Source of the DNA: Pseudolysinimonas_A sp041984585
GTDB taxonomy: Bacteria; Actinomycetota; Actinomycetes; Actinomycetales; Microbacteriaceae
DNA length: 64,000 nucleotides
Assembly (NCBI GenBank): GCA_041984585.1
Contig: JBHIXX010000003.1
Location: 1-64,000 of the forward strand
Direction: 5' to 3'
This document shows, piece after piece, positions 24,351 through 31,748 of the stretch. The position numbers and the translations under genes were made by a program. The stretch's first letter is position 1. Each line of letters begins with the position of its first letter. The notes below the pieces were generated by a model. That model was not told the origin of the DNA. It made no database searches and saw only the letters and a list, made by a program, of their open reading frames with translations.

Positions 24351-24544
24351 ACCGCCGCCTCCTCGCCCGCCCGCCCGCGCGTGCGACGGTCCTCCGCGCT
24401 CCGCCGTCCTCCACTCCGCTCCACCGCGCACCCCGGGCAGTCGTCGGTGCCGAATTCCTTGGAATTCCAGGGATCTCGGCCAGCCGTTGGGGCGCATGCG
24501 GGCGCGAAGTGGGGCGATATGACCCCAAAATGGGGCAAATGTGC

Positions 24545-24580
24545 TTGAAAGTGGAGGCTTGTGGAGTAAAGTGGAGGAAT
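24545..24580 (+). promoter_or_regulatory. dcw promoter with three MraZ boxes
   Basis: TTGAAA (24545-24550) and TAAAGT (24567-24572), 16 bases apart, form a good promoter. Between and over them GTGGAG is repeated three times at exactly 10-base spacing (24551, 24561, 24571). MraZ proteins bind sets of short direct repeats of this kind with about 10-bp periodicity upstream of their own gene, so this is almost certainly the autoregulatory MraZ site for the whole cluster. Confidence 0.8.
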
Positions 24581-24616
24581 ACCTGACGTCGGCCGGAACG
24601 CGGGAGGGGGTGGCCC

Positions 24617-25048
24617 ATGCTGCTCGGCACGTTCGCGCCCAAGCTCGACGACAAGGGCCGCCTGATCCTTCCGGCCAAGTTCTTCGACGAGTTCTCCGGC
24701 GGACTGGTCATGACCCGCGGCGTCGATCGCTGCGTGTACGTCTACAGCGAGCGCGAGTTCGAGCAGCTGCACGAGCGCATGCTCGCCGCCCCGGTCACCA
24801 CCAAGGAGGGCCGGGACTTCCGGCGCGTGTTCCTCTCCGGCGCCACCCAGGAGATCCCGGACAAGCAGCGCCGCGTCACGATCCCCCCGATGCTGCGCGA
24901 GTACGCGGCCCTCGATCGCGAGCTCACCGTCATCGGCGCCGGCGACCACGCCGAGATCTGGGACACCGCCGCCTGGAACGACTTCTACGCCCGCACCGAG
25001 CAGGGCTACGCGGATGCCGACGGGGAGGTGATCGCGGGACTGTTCTGA
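24617..25048 (+). CDS. mraZ: transcriptional regulator MraZ
   Basis: The 143-residue protein has two tandem SpoVT-AbrB-like domains, with LLGTFAPKLDDKGRLILPAKF in the first and VFLSGATQEIPDKQRRVTIPPML in the second (the conserved D-x-x-G/Q-R motif in each). MraZ forms ring-shaped oligomers that bind repeated boxes before its own gene and regulate the division and cell-wall operon. It begins at the ATG after GGGAGGGGG and is the first gene of the dcw cluster, 112 bases before rsmH. The three GTGGAG boxes upstream are its likely target. Confidence 0.97.
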   Translation: MLLGTFAPKLDDKGRLILPAKFFDEFSGGLVMTRGVDRCVYVYSEREFEQLHERMLAAPVTTKEGRDFRRVFLSGATQEIPDKQRRVTIPPMLREYAALDRELTVIGAGDHAEIWDTAAWNDFYARTEQGYADADGEVIAGLF

Positions 25049-25160
25049 TCCTCGGGCCCGACCCTCAGCCGCGCCCCCTGACCCACCTTCCCCGGGGTCA
25101 GGTGACGCGGATGGGGATCCGGCCCCGGGATCGCCCCCACCGGGAGCACCCGCCGACACC

Positions 25161-26111
25161 ATGACCGAACCCCGCCACATCCCCGTGATGCTCGACCGCT
25201 GCGTCGAGCTGCTGGCGCCAGCGCTCGAGCGCGACGGCGCGGTGCTCGTCGACGCCACCCTCGGCCTCGGCGGACACGCGGAGGCGTTCCTCGAGCGGTT
25301 CCCCGGGCTCGTCTTCGTCGGACTGGATCGCGATCCCGAGGCGCTGCGCCGCGCGGGGGAGCGGCTCGCCCCGTTCGGCGACCGCGTCCACCTCGTGCAC
25401 ACCGTGTACGACGGCATCGCCGACGTGCTCGCCGGGCTCGGCATCCCCGAGGTCGCGGGCATCCTGTTCGACCTCGGCGTCTCGAGCATGCAGCTGGACG
25501 TCGCGGAGCGCGGGTTCGCCTACTCCCGGAATGCGCCGCTGGACATGCGCATGGACCCGGGTTCGCCGCTCACGGCCGCGCGCGTCGTCGCCGAGTACGC
25601 GGAGGGGGATCTGCGCCGCATCTTCGAGCGCTACGGCGAGGAGAAGCTGGCCGGCCGCTACGCGCGGCGCATCGTCGAGGAGCGCACCGTCGCCCCGATC
25701 GAGACCTCCGAGCGCCTCGTCGAGATCCTGATCGCCGCGACTCCGGCCGCGGTGCAGCGCGCCGGCCACCCCGCGAAGCGGGTCTTCCAGGCGCTGCGCA
25801 TCGAGGTCAACCAGGAGCTCGCCGTGCTGGAGCGCGCCATCCCCGCCGGGATCGACGCGCTCGAGGTGGGCGGCCGCATGGTCGTGCTCGCCTACCAGTC
25901 GCTCGAGGACCGCATCGTGAAGCGCGAGTTCGCCGCCCGCTCGGTGTCGACCGCACCGCGCGGCCTGCCGGTCGAGCTGCCGGAGCACCGTCCCGAGCTG
26001 CGGTTGCTGGTGCGCGGCGCGGAGCTGGCCTCCGACGCCGAGCGGGCCGAGAACCCGCGCTCGGCGCCCGTGAGGCTGCGCGCGGTCGAGAAGCTGCGGG
26101 GGGCCGCATGA
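25161..26111 (+). CDS. rsmH: 16S rRNA m4C1402 methyltransferase
   Basis: The 316-residue protein starts with HIPVMLDRCVELL and holds the SAM-binding VDATLGLGGHAEAFL, followed by LFDLGVSSMQLDVAERGFAYSRNAPLDMRMD and VFQALRIEVNQEL, all diagnostic of RsmH (MraW). It N4-methylates C1402 of 16S rRNA. Length is normal. Its stop overlaps the ftsL start (ATGA). Confidence 0.97.
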   Translation: MTEPRHIPVMLDRCVELLAPALERDGAVLVDATLGLGGHAEAFLERFPGLVFVGLDRDPEALRRAGERLAPFGDRVHLVHTVYDGIADVLAGLGIPEVAGILFDLGVSSMQLDVAERGFAYSRNAPLDMRMDPGSPLTAARVVAEYAEGDLRRIFERYGEEKLAGRYARRIVEERTVAPIETSERLVEILIAATPAAVQRAGHPAKRVFQALRIEVNQELAVLERAIPAGIDALEVGGRMVVLAYQSLEDRIVKREFAARSVSTAPRGLPVELPEHRPELRLLVRGAELASDAERAENPRSAPVRLRAVEKLRGAA

Positions 26112-26839
26112 GCGCGCTGCCCGCCGAGAGCCACCCGGTGCGCCGTCCGGTCCGTCCGGGCGCGGCGCCGATGGGCGCGGGCTCAATGGGTGCCGGCCGC
26201 CGTCGACCGACGTTCGGCACCCCGGCGGCCGCGACCCGCGGCGCGACCGCCCGCGCGCTCCGTCCGGAGCCGACGGCGCCGCCGCGGCGCCACCTGCGTC
26301 CCGCACCCGCACCGGCCGTGCGCCGACGCCCGCGCCTCGCGCACGCCGTGCTCACGCTGGCCGGGATCGGCGTCATCCTGCTCGGCCAGCTGGCGCTCAG
26401 CATCGCCCTCGCCGACGGCACCTACCGCATCTCGTCGCTGCAGGCCGCGCAGGTGGAGCTGGAGCGGTCGCAGAACGCCCTCACCGAGCAGCTCGACCTC
26501 GCCGGGTCGACGCAGAGCCTCATCGCCCGCGCCGCGGAGCTCGGCATGGTGGCCAGCGGCTCGCCGGTGTTCCTCGACCTCGCGGCGGGCACCGCGACCG
26601 GGTCGGCGAAGGCCGCCGGGCGCGGCGCCGTGGGCTCCAACCTGATCGGCAACTCGCTGCTCGACCCCGCCGACGCGGCCGCGTTCGGCGCCGCGGCCGA
26701 AGCGGCCGAGTCGCAGCCCCTGTCGAGCACCGAGCCGCAGTCGAGCACCGCGACGTCCGGATCGGCGTCGTCCGGCACCGAGACCTCCCCGTCCGCCCCG
26801 AGCCAGCCGGGGCTGCTGCCCTCGCCGACCACCCACTGA
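26108..26839 (+). CDS. ftsL: FtsL-like cell-division protein with long C-terminal tail
   Basis: In the ftsL position between rsmH and ftsI, the 243-residue product has a basic N-terminal cytoplasmic part (about 75 residues), one membrane helix (AVLTLAGIGVILLGQLALSIALA, about 80-100) and a short coiled coil (SSLQAAQVELERSQNALTEQLDLAGS) ending in AAELGMV, as in FtsL. A tail of about 90 residues rich in Ala, Ser, Gly, Thr and Pro follows; typical FtsL proteins end soon after the coiled coil. It would connect FtsQ/DivIC with FtsWI at the septum. Identification rests on topology and position, because FtsL sequences diverge widely. Confidence 0.8.
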   Translation: MSALPAESHPVRRPVRPGAAPMGAGSMGAGRRRPTFGTPAAATRGATARALRPEPTAPPRRHLRPAPAPAVRRRPRLAHAVLTLAGIGVILLGQLALSIALADGTYRISSLQAAQVELERSQNALTEQLDLAGSTQSLIARAAELGMVASGSPVFLDLAAGTATGSAKAAGRGAVGSNLIGNSLLDPADAAAFGAAAEAAESQPLSSTEPQSSTATSGSASSGTETSPSAPSQPGLLPSPTTH

Positions 26840-26846
26840 GGTCCCG

Positions 26847-28619
26847 GTGATCGCCCCCCGCTCGACCGGCCGCCGACTCTCGGTGACCGTGCTCGTCGTC
26901 TTCGCCGTCATCGTGCTGTTCGGCATCCGCCTGGTCGACCTCCAGGTGGTGCGCGCCGCGGAGCTGACCGCTCAGGCGGACTCGCGGCGCGACATCACGG
27001 TGACCACCTACGGCACGCGCGGGGCGATCGTCGACGCGGAGGGCGCCGTGCTCGCGTCGAGCGTCGACCGGTTCGACATCACCGCGTCGCCGCAGAACGT
27101 CGACCTCGAGATCACCTGGATGACGGTCGACGGCGAGCGCGCGCAGGTGCCGACCGCCGAGGCGATCGCCGCGATCGCCGGCCTCACCGGGGTCTCGGCC
27201 GCCGAGCTGCTCGCCGTGCTGACCGAGGATCCGGAGTCGAACTTCGCCTACCTGGCGCGCGAGGTCGACCTGGCCACCTTCGACGCGGTGCGCGCTCTGG
27301 GCATCTCGTGGGTGTACTCCGAGCCCCACCCCGCGCGCACCTACCCGAACGGCGCCGTCGCCGGAAACCTGGTCGGGTTCGAGGGCACCGACGAGCCGCT
27401 CGCCGGGCTCGAGCGCTCCGAGGACGCCTGCGTCGCGGCGGAGAACGGCTCGACCAGCTACGAGCGCGGCGCCGACGGCGTGCGCATCCCGGGCAGCACG
27501 ATCGTCGAGGAGGAGCCGGTCGACGGCGGCACGCTGCACCTCACCATCGACAGCGACCTCCAGTGGTACGCCCAGCAGGTGCTGGCCCGCGAGGGCGGCC
27601 GCCTGGGCGCCGAGTGGGCGACGGCGATGATCGTGCGCGTCGACTCGGGCGAGATCGTCGCGGCGGCGGACTGGCCGTCGATCGACCCGAACGACCTGAA
27701 CTCGGTCGCCGCGGACGACGCCGGCGCGCGCAGCTTCGTCGCCCCGTTCGAGCCGGGCTCGATCATGAAGCCGGCCACTTTCGCCTCCTTGCTCGACGCG
27801 GGCGTCATCACGCCGGGCACGCAGGTGATCGCCGGGGACCGGTACACGACCGGGCTGCCCGCCGGCTACTTCATCCGCGACTCCACCGCGCACGGCGACC
27901 TGCGGTACACCGCGGCGGGCGTGCTGGCCAACTCCTCGAACACCGGGACGGCGGTGCTCAGCGAGCGCCTCGACGTCGAGGCCCGGTCGGCCTATCTGGA
28001 GGCGTTCGGCTTCGGCTCGGCGACGGCGGTCGACTTCCTCGGCGAGGTGGAGAACTCCGGATTCGTCGCCGACCCCGCCACGGTCGACTCGATCACCGCC
28101 GTCACCCAGCAGTTCGGCCAGGGCATGACGGCCACCAGCGCGCAGCTGGTGTCGATGTACCAGACGCTCGGCAACGGGGGCGTGCGGATGCCGCTGACGC
28201 TCGTCGCGGGCTGCGAGCTGCCGGACGGCAGCTGGACCGACCTGCCCGACACCGAGGGCGTGCGCGTGGTCAGCGAGTACGCCGCCGACACCACCGTCGC
28301 GATGATGGAATCGACGGTCACCTCCGGAACCCTGCAGGGTCTGGTGAACATCCCCGGCTACCGGATCGCCGGCAAGACGGGCACCGCCGAGGTGGCCGAG
28401 GGCGGGGTCTACACCGACGACCGGATCATCTCCGTCGCCGGGCTCGTGCCGGCCGACGACCCGCAGTACGCGGTTGTCGTCACCTTCGCCAAGCCCGCTA
28501 CGATCAAGTGGTCCTCGGCCGCCGCCCCGGCGTTCACGGAGATCGTCAAGCAGGTCATCAAGACCGCCGGCATCGCCCCGTCGAACAGCGCACCGGCGAG
28601 CTTCCCGCTCACCTGGTGA
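26847..28619 (+). CDS. ftsI: septal transpeptidase (class B penicillin-binding protein)
   Basis: The 590-residue protein has an N-terminal membrane anchor (LSVTVLVVFAVIVLFGIRLVDLQVV), a dimerisation/pedestal domain, and a transpeptidase domain with the active-site EPGSIMKPATF (S-x-x-K), the SSN triad in NSSNTGTAV and the KTG triad in AGKTGTAEV. It cross-links septal peptidoglycan with FtsW. The GTG start lies seven bases after the ftsL stop. Length is normal for actinobacteria; no PASTA domain is present. Confidence 0.96.
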   Translation: MIAPRSTGRRLSVTVLVVFAVIVLFGIRLVDLQVVRAAELTAQADSRRDITVTTYGTRGAIVDAEGAVLASSVDRFDITASPQNVDLEITWMTVDGERAQVPTAEAIAAIAGLTGVSAAELLAVLTEDPESNFAYLAREVDLATFDAVRALGISWVYSEPHPARTYPNGAVAGNLVGFEGTDEPLAGLERSEDACVAAENGSTSYERGADGVRIPGSTIVEEEPVDGGTLHLTIDSDLQWYAQQVLAREGGRLGAEWATAMIVRVDSGEIVAAADWPSIDPNDLNSVAADDAGARSFVAPFEPGSIMKPATFASLLDAGVITPGTQVIAGDRYTTGLPAGYFIRDSTAHGDLRYTAAGVLANSSNTGTAVLSERLDVEARSAYLEAFGFGSATAVDFLGEVENSGFVADPATVDSITAVTQQFGQGMTATSAQLVSMYQTLGNGGVRMPLTLVAGCELPDGSWTDLPDTEGVRVVSEYAADTTVAMMESTVTSGTLQGLVNIPGYRIAGKTGTAEVAEGGVYTDDRIISVAGLVPADDPQYAVVVTFAKPATIKWSSAAAPAFTEIVKQVIKTAGIAPSNSAPASFPLTW

Positions 28620-28666
28620 CGAACCCGGTCGGTCCGAGATCGACCCGGAGCGAACAGGAGGCGGGT

Positions 28667-30229
28667 GTGGAATCCCGGAACCCTCCGGTGCTCCGGCCGG
28701 AGCATCCCTCGGCGCGTCCGCTGTCGGCGCTCGCCGAGGAGTTCGACATCCCGGTGCGCGGATCGCTCGACGGCGTCGAGGTGACCGGCGTCACCCTCAG
28801 CACCGGCGACCTGCATCCCGGTGACCTGTTCGTCGGGGTGCGCGGCCAGCACGGCCACGGCGCCCAGTACGCCGAGCAGGCGAAGGACGGCGGCGCCGTC
28901 GCGCTGGTGACCGACGAGGAGGGCGCGAGCCTCGCCGCCGAGGCCGGGCTGCCGATCCTCGTCGTCGACGACCCGCGCGGCGCGCTCGGCGAGATCTCGG
29001 CCTGGGTGTACCGCACTCGCGAGGACCCGCCGCTGCTGTTCGGCACGACCGGCACCAACGGCAAGACCTCCACCTCGTACCTGCTCGAGGCCGTGCTGCG
29101 GCAGCTGGGGCTCGTCACGGGGCTCTCCTCCACCTCGGAGCGGCACATCGGCGACCTCACCGTGGTCAGCCGCCTGACCACGCCCGAGGCGAGCGAGATG
29201 CACGCGCTGCTCGCGCGGATGCGGGAGTCCGACGTGCGGGCCGTCGCCGTCGAGGTGAGCGCGCAGGCGCTCTCCCGGCACCGCGTCGACGGGATCGTGT
29301 TCGACGTGGCGGCCTTCACCAACCTCAGCCACGACCACCTCGACGACTATGCCGACATGGAGGAGTACTTCGCCGCGAAGCTCCCGCTGTTCCAGCCGGA
29401 GTTCGCCAAGCGCGGCGTGGTCTGCCTCGACTCGCCCTACGGGCGCCGTGTCGTGGAGTCGTCGCGCATCCCGGTCACGACCATCGCCACCGCCGGTCAT
29501 GCGAGCGACGACGACTACGCCGACGCGGCCTGGCGGGTCGAGGTGCTCGACGAGACCGCCGCGTACACCGAGTTCCGGCTGACCGGGCCGGAGGGGCGCA
29601 GCCTCGTCACCCGGGAGCCGCTCATCGGCTGGCACATGGCCGCCAACGCGGCCCTCGCGATCGTGATGCTGGTCGAGGCGGGATTCGAGCTGGAGGCGAT
29701 CGGCGCCGCCCTGGATGCGGACGGCGGCATCCGCGCCTACCTCCCCGGCCGCACCGAGCGGGTCTCGGGCGAGCGGGGACCGAGCGTCTACGTCGACTTC
29801 GGGCACAGCCCCGACGCGTTCCAGAACACCCTCGCCGCGGTGCGCAAGTTCACCACCGGCAAGACGATCATGCTGTTCGGCGCCGACGGCGACCGCGACG
29901 CCACCAAGCGGCACGACATGGGCCGGGTGGCGGCCGAGGGATGCGACATCCTCGTCATCACCGACCACCACCCGCGCTTCGAGGACGCCGCGTCGATCCG
30001 GCGCACGCTGCTCGAAGGCGCGGCGCTGGCCGAGCACCAGCCCGAGATCCACGAGGTGAGCCCGCCCGAGGAGGCCATCCGGTTCGCCGTCGGCCTCGCC
30101 GGGGAGGGCGACTCGATCCTCTGGGCCGGACCCGGCCATCAGGACTACCGCGACATCCGCGGGGTGCGCACGCCCTACTCGGCGCGTGAACTGGCCCGCT
30201 CGGCGCTGCGCGATGCGGGGTGGGCGTGA
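28667..30229 (+). CDS. murE: UDP-MurNAc-dipeptide ligase MurE with altered recognition motif
   Basis: The 520-residue ligase adds the third residue of the peptidoglycan stem peptide. The ATP-binding FGTTGTNGKTSTSYLLEA, FTNLSHDHLDDYADMEEYFAAK and the late GHQDYRDIRG are typical. At the position of the DNPR motif, which in diaminopimelate-adding enzymes contacts the amino acid, it reads DHHPRFEDA (residues 433-441): the Arg is kept but the Asn is His. Members of the Microbacteriaceae often have non-DAP, B-type peptidoglycan, so a substrate other than meso-DAP is plausible. The GTG at 28667 follows AGGAGG (28656-28661). The stop overlaps the next gene by GTGA. Confidence 0.94.
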   Translation: MESRNPPVLRPEHPSARPLSALAEEFDIPVRGSLDGVEVTGVTLSTGDLHPGDLFVGVRGQHGHGAQYAEQAKDGGAVALVTDEEGASLAAEAGLPILVVDDPRGALGEISAWVYRTREDPPLLFGTTGTNGKTSTSYLLEAVLRQLGLVTGLSSTSERHIGDLTVVSRLTTPEASEMHALLARMRESDVRAVAVEVSAQALSRHRVDGIVFDVAAFTNLSHDHLDDYADMEEYFAAKLPLFQPEFAKRGVVCLDSPYGRRVVESSRIPVTTIATAGHASDDDYADAAWRVEVLDETAAYTEFRLTGPEGRSLVTREPLIGWHMAANAALAIVMLVEAGFELEAIGAALDADGGIRAYLPGRTERVSGERGPSVYVDFGHSPDAFQNTLAAVRKFTTGKTIMLFGADGDRDATKRHDMGRVAAEGCDILVITDHHPRFEDAASIRRTLLEGAALAEHQPEIHEVSPPEEAIRFAVGLAGEGDSILWAGPGHQDYRDIRGVRTPYSARELARSALRDAGWA

Positions 30230-30624
30230 GCCCCACGATCCTCGTCGACCCCGTCGCGTCGCCGACGGCGGACTCGACCGCGGCCGCGCTGCGCGACCTC
30301 GCCGCGGCATCCGTCGGCCACCGCGCGATCGCGGTGCTGGGTCCGGTCGATCCGGGCGCCGAGACGGTGGTCGACGCGCACGACCGCCTGGGGCGTCTCG
30401 TCGTGCGCCTCGGGATCGAGCTGCTGGTCGTCGTCGGCGACGGCGCGCGGCACCTGCACGCGGCGGCGGGCCTCGAGGGTTCGTGGGACGGGGAGTCGGT
30501 CATCGTCGACGACGCGGACGCGGCCTACGATGCCCTGTGTGACTTCCTCCGGCCGGACGACGTGGTCCTCGTGACCTCCCCGCTCGCCGGACTCGCGGCC
30601 CGCCTGGAGGCGATCGCCGGATGA
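30226..30624 (+). CDS. MurF C-terminal-domain-only protein (truncated murF)
   Basis: This 132-residue protein occupies the murF position between murE and mraY but corresponds only to the C-terminal (third) domain of UDP-MurNAc-tripeptide:D-Ala-D-Ala ligase. RAIAVLGPVDPGAETVVDAH, GRLVVRLGIELLVVVGDGARH, AAGLEGSWDGESVIVDDAD and DDVVLVTSPLAGLA match that domain. The start region TILVDPVASPTADS is a degenerate form of the motif that normally reads N-D-x-Y-N-A-N-P. The uridine-nucleotide and ATP-binding domains are missing, and no fragments of them remain. GTGA overlap with murE and ATGA overlap with mraY keep it in the translational chain. It cannot be an active ligase alone; a full MurF must be elsewhere or be replaced. 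Confidence 0.8.
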   Translation: MSPTILVDPVASPTADSTAAALRDLAAASVGHRAIAVLGPVDPGAETVVDAHDRLGRLVVRLGIELLVVVGDGARHLHAAAGLEGSWDGESVIVDDADAAYDALCDFLRPDDVVLVTSPLAGLAARLEAIAG

Positions 30625-31748
30625 TCGCCCTCCTCGTCGCGGGCGGCTTCTCCCTCGCCTTCACGCTGTTCATGACGCCGCTGTTCATCCGGCTGTTCAA
30701 GCGGCTGTCGTGGGGGCAGTTCATCCGCGACGACGGTCCGCAGAGCCACCACACCAAGCGCGGCACGCCGACCATGGGCGGCATCGTGTTCCTCACCGGC
30801 GCGATCCTCGGCTACTTCGTGGGCCACCTCGTCGCCGGGGCCGCGCCGTGGACCGGGGTCGCGGTGCTGGTCTACGGGATGATGGCCGGCCTCGGCCTGG
30901 TCGGCTTCCTCGACGACTTCCTCAAGACCCGCAAGCAGCGCAGCCTCGGACTCGGCGGCTGGTCGAAGGTGGCCGGGCAGGTGATCGTCGCGACGGTGTT
31001 CGCCGTGCTCGCGGTGAACTTCCCCGACGAGAACGGGCTCACCCCGGCCGGCATCATCAACGCCGACGGCACGCAGAGCGTCTTCATCTCCGCGATCCGC
31101 GAGATCGACTGGCTCAACCTGTTCGCCTTCGGCCCGATCGTCGGCATCCTGCTGTTCGTGATCTGGACGAACCTGATCACGGTGAGCGTGTCCAACGGGG
31201 TGAACGTGGCCGATGGCCTCGATGGCCTCGCGACGGGCGCCTCGATCTTCGCGATCGGCGCCTACCTGCTGATCGGCTTCTGGCAGGCGAACCAGTCCTG
31301 CGTCAATCCCGCCCTCGATCCGAACGTCGCCTACAAGTGCTACGACGTGCGCGACCCGCTCGAGCTCGCCGTCGTCGCGGCGTCGATCGTCGGCGCGCTC
31401 ATCGGATTCCTCTGGTGGAACACGTCGCCCGCGCAGCTCTTCATGGGCGACACCGGATCGCTCGGGCTCGGCGGCGCCCTCGCCGCCCTCGCCATCCTGA
31501 GCCGCACCGAGCTGTTGCTCGTGCTCATCGGCGGACTCTTCGTGATCGTCACCGGCTCCGTGATCCTGCAGCGGGCGTACTTCAAGGTCACCGGCGGCAA
31601 ACGCATCTTCCTGATGAGTCCGCTGCACCATCACTTCGAACTCAAGGGCTGGGCCGAGGTCACCGTCGTCGTGCGGTTCTGGATCATCGGGGCGCTGTTC
31701 GTCGCGCTCGGCGTCGGCCTGTTCTACCTCGAATGGGTCAGCCGCTGA
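30621..31748 (+). CDS. mraY: phospho-MurNAc-pentapeptide translocase
   Basis: The 375-residue, ten-helix membrane enzyme transfers phospho-MurNAc-pentapeptide to undecaprenyl phosphate, forming lipid I. Typical motifs are DDGPQSHHTKRGTPTMGGI, GFLDDFLKTRKQRSLGL, NGVNVADGLDGLATG, FMGDTGSLGLGGALA and MSPLHHHFELKGWAE. The ATG overlaps the stop of the MurF-like fragment (ATGA). Length is normal for actinobacteria. Confidence 0.97.
   Translation: MIALLVAGGFSLAFTLFMTPLFIRLFKRLSWGQFIRDDGPQSHHTKRGTPTMGGIVFLTGAILGYFVGHLVAGAAPWTGVAVLVYGMMAGLGLVGFLDDFLKTRKQRSLGLGGWSKVAGQVIVATVFAVLAVNFPDENGLTPAGIINADGTQSVFISAIREIDWLNLFAFGPIVGILLFVIWTNLITVSVSNGVNVADGLDGLATGASIFAIGAYLLIGFWQANQSCVNPALDPNVAYKCYDVRDPLELAVVAASIVGALIGFLWWNTSPAQLFMGDTGSLGLGGALAALAILSRTELLLVLIGGLFVIVTGSVILQRAYFKVTGGKRIFLMSPLHHHFELKGWAEVTVVVRFWIIGALFVALGVGLFYLEWVSR

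Larger units (their letters stand above)
24171..24616. other. 446-base intergenic region upstream of mraZ
   Basis: No gene is credible here. From left to right it holds the DUF3040 terminator, two copies of a 38-base direct repeat, the 10-base palindrome TGGAATTCCA (24460-24469), two TGGGGC motifs 21 bases apart (24510 and 24531) with an opposing GACCCC between them, and the mraZ promoter with its three GTGGAG boxes. The last 120 bases are clearly less GC-rich than the rest. Confidence 0.6.

Noticed and set aside
24460..24469. TGGAATTCCA palindrome as a regulator site
   Set aside because: It is a single 10-base palindrome without a second copy or link to a promoter element, so chance is a sufficient explanation.
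30226..30624. A frameshifted but otherwise complete murF
   Set aside because: murE ends at 30229 and mraY starts at 30621, so the missing two thirds of MurF cannot be in another frame. The deletion is clean.
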